Shown: piece after piece, positions 6,219 through 9,603 of the stretch
Layout of the letters: every line of letters begins with the position of its first letter
How positions within the stretch are numbered: position 1 is the first letter of the stretch
Source: Anaerolineae bacterium
GTDB taxonomy: Bacteria; Chloroflexota; Anaerolineae; E26-bin7
NCBI GenBank assembly: GCA_029933115.1
Contig: JAOZOT010000114.1
Coordinates: forward strand, 1-9,603
DNA length: 9,603 nt
Direction: 5' to 3'
Notes under the pieces: generated by a model
The model's input: only the letters and a program-made list of their open reading frames with translations
Database searches by the model: none
What the model was told of the DNA's origin: nothing
Program-made: the position numbers and the translations under genes

Positions 6219-7061
6219 ATGAGATTAACAATCCTTACGGATAATAACACCCTAATAGACCGATATTTCTATGGTGAACCAGGGGTATCTTATTTTATTG
6301 AAGATGAAGGTAAAAGGATCCTATTCGATGTAGGGTATTCAGATGTTTTTATTAAAAATGCGCAAAAGATGAATATCAATTTGCTGGATATAGATTTTTT
6401 GGTTCTTTCTCATGGGCACCTTGATCACACCTGGGGTTTAGATCCTCTAATTAGACTTTACACGGAAGCAACAATAGAGGAAATGGATCATAAAAAGCCT
6501 ACACTCCTAGCTCATCCTCTAACGTTTCTAACCAAGACGTTTAATGGTTTGGAGGAAATAGGTTCTACAATCTCAGAGAAAAAGCTATCTAGACATTTCC
6601 AGATCAAATTGAGCAAAGAACCTGTATGGTTAACCGAGAGGTCGGTCTTTCTCGGAGAGATAGAAAGAAAGAATGATTTTGAAGCTAGAAAACCGATTGG
6701 GAAAATTGTAAAAGATAACATTGAAGAAGATGACTACTTAATGGATGACTCTGTTCTAGTTCACAAGTCATCAAAGGGTCTGGTGATTATCACAGGATGC
6801 TCTCATGCAGGGATTTGTAATATCGTAGAATACGCAAAAAAGATTTGTGAGGACGATAGAATCGTTGATATTGTCGGAGGATTTCATCTGCTCAACCCTC
6901 CAGAGGAACAACTACAAGGTACTTTGAAATACTTGAGAGAATTGCAACCCGCGGAAGTACACGCTTGTCATTGCACAGATTTGAGCTCAAAAATAGCGTT
7001 ATCCAAAGTTGTAAATCTTAAGGAAGTAGGTGTGGGATTAACGCTCGAATATGTAGAATGA
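6219..7061 (+). CDS. MBL-fold metallo-hydrolase, COG1237 type
   Basis: This 280-residue protein has the metallo-beta-lactamase fold. The metal motif is SHGHLDH (64-70), with His65, His67, Asp69 and His70; further ligands are His196 in TGCSHAG, His223 in GGFHL, and HCTD (251-254). The GCSHAG and GGFHLL pair is typical of the COG1237 group, which includes proteins annotated as dihydropterin-ribofuranosylaminobenzene phosphate synthase relatives. The true substrate is unknown. I chose the start at 6219 because AGGGAG precedes it by 4 nt; the frame opens earlier, at 6156, overlapping the LivG stop. The gene is clearly more AT-rich and uses A/T-ending codons, unlike the liv genes and fusA, which suggests separate acquisition. 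It sits where livF would be expected. Confidence 0.87.
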   Translation: MRLTILTDNNTLIDRYFYGEPGVSYFIEDEGKRILFDVGYSDVFIKNAQKMNINLLDIDFLVLSHGHLDHTWGLDPLIRLYTEATIEEMDHKKPTLLAHPLTFLTKTFNGLEEIGSTISEKKLSRHFQIKLSKEPVWLTERSVFLGEIERKNDFEARKPIGKIVKDNIEEDDYLMDDSVLVHKSSKGLVIITGCSHAGICNIVEYAKKICEDDRIVDIVGGFHLLNPPEEQLQGTLKYLRELQPAEVHACHCTDLSSKIALSKVVNLKEVGVGLTLEYVE

Positions 7062-7190
7062 AGCCTTCATCCACCCCGGTGTGGCAATCTCTACCGATTC
7101 GGAGCATCGTGACCTGATTGAGAATCAAAAACCGAGGGCGGACGCCGACATCCCGCACCGGAAGCCAACGTTTGGGTTTCGAAGCTCGGA
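7062..7190. other. Unassigned spacer between MBL gene and truncated arsR copy
   Basis: There is no convincing gene here. ATGAAGCCTTCAT (7058-7070) is a small perfect palindrome at the end of the MBL gene. On the minus strand CTCGGTTTTT resembles the tail of a terminator, but the preceding stem is only a few base pairs long. The junction at 7190/7191 is the sharp edge of the direct repeat. The origin of this stretch is not recognisable. Confidence 0.4.
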
Positions 7191-7345
7191 AACGCCGAGA
7201 TAATGCGCACCCGGGTTGGGTCGCTGAGGGCTTTGAAGGTTTCGGCCAGCCGGGTGGCGGCCAGGCCATCCACCAGGCGCGCAGACGCCTCCCGCACCCG
7301 ATCCTCGTCAATGAAAGTTACCTCACAGCGTTCTTCCCTACTCAT
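7091..7345 (-). pseudogene. 3'-truncated second copy of the CadC-like ArsR repressor gene
   Basis: The first 51 codons are identical in DNA to the copy at the left edge (MSREERCEVTF through RIISA). From 7190 downward the sequence is unrelated, and the frame ends after 84 codons with a tail of no family resemblance. ELCVCDL and the recognition helix are lost, so the product could neither sense metal through alpha-3 cysteines nor bind DNA normally. It keeps its own consensus promoter and a better operator than the left copy, so it may still be transcribed. A decoy or dimer-poisoning role is conceivable but speculative. Confidence 0.82.
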
Positions 7346-7370
7346 CGGCTCGCCCCGCCAAGCAGATTCA

Positions 7371-7396
7371 GATATATGATTATATGCTCATATATC
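7371..7396. promoter_or_regulatory. ArsR/SmtB-type operator, copy B (perfect inverted repeat)
   Basis: GATATATGA (7371-7379) and TCATATATC (7388-7396) are exact reverse complements with an 8-nt centre. The TGA-N8-TCA core matches the 12-2-12 operators of SmtB/CadC-type repressors. It lies between the -10 box and the start codon, 7 nt beyond the -10. Confidence 0.75.
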
Positions 7397-7403
7397 CAAA
7401 AAT

Positions 7404-7432
7404 ATTATAGCCCACCCTTTAGATTTTGTCAA
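7404..7432 (-). promoter_or_regulatory. Consensus sigma70-type promoter for truncated arsR copy
   Basis: On the minus strand TTGACA (7427-7432) is followed after exactly 17 nt by TATAAT (7404-7409), again full consensus. The -35 box begins 2 nt after the fusA stop codon, so no separate fusA terminator fits between them. Confidence 0.85.
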
Positions 7433-7434
7433 CT

Positions 7435-9555
7435 TCAGGCACAGCGTTTCATCAACTCCTGCGCCGTCTCGGCCGGCACCTGGGCGTAGTGGTCGAACTC
7501 CATGCTGAAGGTGCCCCGCCCCTGAGTCCGTGAGCGCAGGCTGGTGGCGTAGCCGAACATAGCCGCCAGCGGGACGTGAGCAGTGATGTCGTGCAGGCCG
7601 TTGGCCCGGGGCCCAATGCCGACGATGGTTCCACCCCGCGCGCTGAGCTCACCGATCACATCGCCGGTGCAGTCCTCTGGGGCAACCACCTCAATCCGCA
7701 TGATGGGCTCCAGGATGATGGGACCGGCCTTGGACACGCCCTCGCGCAAGGCCATAGCCGCCGCTGTGCGAAAGGCCCGATCCGACGAGTCCACCTCATG
7801 GTAGGAGCCATCCACCAGGGTGGCCTTGATGTCCACCAATGGATGTTTGGCCAGCACGCCTTCCCCCAGCGCATCGCGGATGCCGGCCTCCACAGCAGGC
7901 ACGTATTGCCTGGGAATCGCCGCCCCCCTGAGCTTTTCCTCAAAGACAAAACCAGAGCCCTTCTCCAAAGGCTCCAACTCCAGCACCACGTGAGCGTACT
8001 GGCCGTGTCCGCCGGTCTGGCGCTTCAGCCGTCCCTCACAGGTGACGGGGCGGGTAATGGTCTCGTAGTAAGCCACCTGGGGCGCGCCTACTTCAGCCAC
8101 TACCTTGAACTCGCGTCTCATGCGCTCCACAATCACTTCCAAGTGGAGTTCTCCCATGCCAGAGATGACGGTCTCTTTGGTACGACTGTCTTGCCTCACC
8201 TGAAAAGTGGGATCCTCTTCGGCCAGGCGGTGCAGAGCCAGGGACATTCTGTCCTGGTCGGCCTTGGACTGCGGCTTGATAGCCACTGACATCACCGGCG
8301 TCGGGAAAGCGATCTTTTCCAGCACCACCGGCCGTTCGGCGGCACAGATAGTATCGCCTGTGCTGGCCTCCAACCCTAACACTGCCCCGATGTCGCCCGC
8401 ACCGATTTCGTCCACCTCTTCGCGGCGGTCGGCGAACATGCGCACCAGCCGCCCAACCCGCGCTTTCTCACCTTTGTTGGCATTGAGCACCGTCTGACCA
8501 CGGCGTAGCGCCCCAGAGTAGACCCGCAAGTAGACCAGCCGGCCTACAAAGGGGTCGGTGTTGATTTTGAAGACCAGGGCTGCCAGCGGCTCTGATTCGT
8601 CGGCCCGACAGATGACCTCAGCGCCAGACTCTGGCTTCTGTCCTTTGATAGCCGGCACGTCCAGCGGTGAAGGCAGGTAAGCCACGATGGCATCCAGCAA
8701 GGGTGGCACTCCTTTGTTGCGCAGGGCCGTGCCGCACAGGAAGGGCACCAACTGCCCGGCCAACGTCGCCTGGCGCAGTGCAGCGTGCAACAGTTCGGGT
8801 GCAAGCTCTTCGCCCTCCAGGTAACGCTCCGCCACTTCATCGTCCACATCGGCCAGGTGCTCGATGAGTTCCTCGCGTCTGCGCTGAGCCTCGGCCTGTA
8901 ATTCGGATGGCACTTCGGTAATTGTCGGGTCGTCATCCCCGTGATTGTTGTAAATGATAGCGCGCTGCTCGATCAGATCCACCACTCCGCGGAAGGAGCT
9001 TTCCGCACCGATAGGCATCTGGATGGCCACTGCCCTGGCTCCCAGCCGTCTGGTCACCATGTCCAGAGTCCGCCAGAAGTCGGCTCCCGCGCGGTCCATC
9101 TTGTTGACGAAGCAGACCCGGGGCACATTGTAGCGGTCGGCCTGCCGCCAGACCGTCTCTGTCTGCGGCTCCACCCCGGCCACGCCATCGAAAACAACGA
9201 CGCCTCCATCGAGGACACGCAGAGAGCGCTGCACCTCAGCGGTGAAATCAATGTGACCAGGGGTATCAATGACGTTGATTTGGCAGTCGCGCCAGAAGCA
9301 GGTGACGGCCGCCGATTGGATGGTGATGCCCCGCTCCCGCTCCTGGGGCATAAAGTCGGTCACCGTGGTACCTTCGTCCACGTTGCCCATGCGATGGGTG
9401 AGCCCTGTATGATAAAGTATCCGCTCGGTAATGGTCGTTTTACCGGCATCAATGTGGGCGATAATGCCGATGTTCCGCCCCTTTGACAGAGCCTCGACCT
9501 GCTCAGTCTGGCGGCCCAAGGCACCGCTTTTCTCCAGTTGATAGTCCTTTGACAT
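7435..9555 (-). CDS. fusA: Elongation factor G, translational GTPase
   Basis: This 706-residue protein moves tRNA and mRNA through the ribosome after peptide transfer and, with RRF, helps recycle ribosomes. GTPase motifs are all present: P-loop AHIDAGKT (33-40), switch I region ERERGITI (72-79), DTPGH (97-101) and NKMD (151-154). Domain II, the GMGELHLEV segment of domain III, the domain IV loop region GGHGQYAHV and the C-terminal domain V follow in order. The start at 9555 (MSKDYQ) has GGAG about 6 nt upstream; the frame also opens 4 codons earlier. The P-loop sits about 16 residues later than in E. coli EF-G because of an N-terminal extension. The downstream neighbour is a truncated arsR rather than tuf, so this is not the standard str-operon end. 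It could be a second EF-G paralogue. Confidence 0.95.
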   Translation of the reverse strand: MSKDYQLEKSGALGRQTEQVEALSKGRNIGIIAHIDAGKTTITERILYHTGLTHRMGNVDEGTTVTDFMPQERERGITIQSAAVTCFWRDCQINVIDTPGHIDFTAEVQRSLRVLDGGVVVFDGVAGVEPQTETVWRQADRYNVPRVCFVNKMDRAGADFWRTLDMVTRRLGARAVAIQMPIGAESSFRGVVDLIEQRAIIYNNHGDDDPTITEVPSELQAEAQRRREELIEHLADVDDEVAERYLEGEELAPELLHAALRQATLAGQLVPFLCGTALRNKGVPPLLDAIVAYLPSPLDVPAIKGQKPESGAEVICRADESEPLAALVFKINTDPFVGRLVYLRVYSGALRRGQTVLNANKGEKARVGRLVRMFADRREEVDEIGAGDIGAVLGLEASTGDTICAAERPVVLEKIAFPTPVMSVAIKPQSKADQDRMSLALHRLAEEDPTFQVRQDSRTKETVISGMGELHLEVIVERMRREFKVVAEVGAPQVAYYETITRPVTCEGRLKRQTGGHGQYAHVVLELEPLEKGSGFVFEEKLRGAAIPRQYVPAVEAGIRDALGEGVLAKHPLVDIKATLVDGSYHEVDSSDRAFRTAAAMALREGVSKAGPIILEPIMRIEVVAPEDCTGDVIGELSARGGTIVGIGPRANGLHDITAHVPLAAMFGYATSLRSRTQGRGTFSMEFDHYAQVPAETAQELMKRCA

Positions 9556-9603
9556 GATACACTCCATTTGAGAATTGAGCGTGGAGGCTCAGTAGACCGC
9601 AAC

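Larger units (their letters stand above)
7191..7432 (-). repeat. Direct repeat copy B: promoter, operator and 5' end of the CadC-like gene
   Basis: Bases 7191-7356 are identical to 37-202. The promoter-operator part, 7357-7432, is related to 203-276 but visibly diverged. The two copies lie 7154 bp apart in the same orientation, one behind the XRE-cupin gene and one behind fusA. Confidence 0.93.

Noticed and set aside
7118..7489. Forward open frame across the arsR repeat (similar one at 30-224)
   Set aside because: It is antisense to the recognised ArsR coding sequence; both forward frames are shadows created by the same repeat.
7576..8289. Long forward open frame inside fusA
   Set aside because: It is antisense to a fully recognised EF-G domain IV-V sequence and has no family motifs or ribosome site.
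1..9603. CRISPR array, tRNA, rRNA, or complete insertion sequence with transposase
   Set aside because: No regularly spaced repeats, cloverleaf sequences, rRNA signatures, or transposase motifs were seen on either strand.

Overview
The window reads as a chromosomal segment of a moderately GC-rich bacterium. It carries a branched-chain amino-acid-type (HAAT/Liv) ABC transporter locus between two copies of the 5' end of a CadC/ArsR-type metal-sensor gene, with an elongation factor G gene at the right edge. Two copies of a CCTGAGC...CGAAGGG palindromic repeat and the TCDxxGDC C-terminus of the binding protein suggest an environmental Chloroflexota-like genome. That placement is an inference and is not proven here.

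Layout, left to right. (1) Minus strand: the first 63 codons of a CadC-like repressor, running off the left edge, with a consensus sigma70-type promoter (TTGACA-17-TATAAT) and an SmtB/ArsR-type operator. (2) Minus strand: an XRE-type helix-turn-helix plus cupin regulator, divergent from the liv locus. (3) A gene-free stretch of about 400 bases with a palindromic repeat, a forward promoter with an inverted repeat in its spacer, and a leader of about 230 nt with several strong hairpins. (4) Plus strand: a lipoprotein substrate-binding protein (livJ/livK type) broken by one in-frame TGA, then livH, then a LivM-LivG fusion. No livF follows. (5) Plus strand: an AT-rich MBL-fold hydrolase (COG1237 type). 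(6) Minus strand: a 3'-truncated second copy of the CadC-like gene, with its own consensus promoter and a perfect 9-8-9 inverted-repeat operator. (7) Minus strand: fusA (EF-G), nearly complete with its start inside the window.

The liv genes would form one periplasmic-binding-protein-dependent importer: binding lipoprotein, two permease domains and one ATPase. The divergent XRE-cupin protein is a natural candidate regulator. The ArsR pieces are a separate metal-response unit whose main gene lies mostly beyond the left edge.

The strongest oddities are: the TGA at the position of a conserved disulfide cysteine, with a small hairpin 11 nt downstream (selenocysteine, nonsense mutation or sequence error); direct repeats of promoter-operator-arsR bracketing about 7.15 kb; the repeat-bearing linker that joins LivM and LivG; and the switch-like liv leader.
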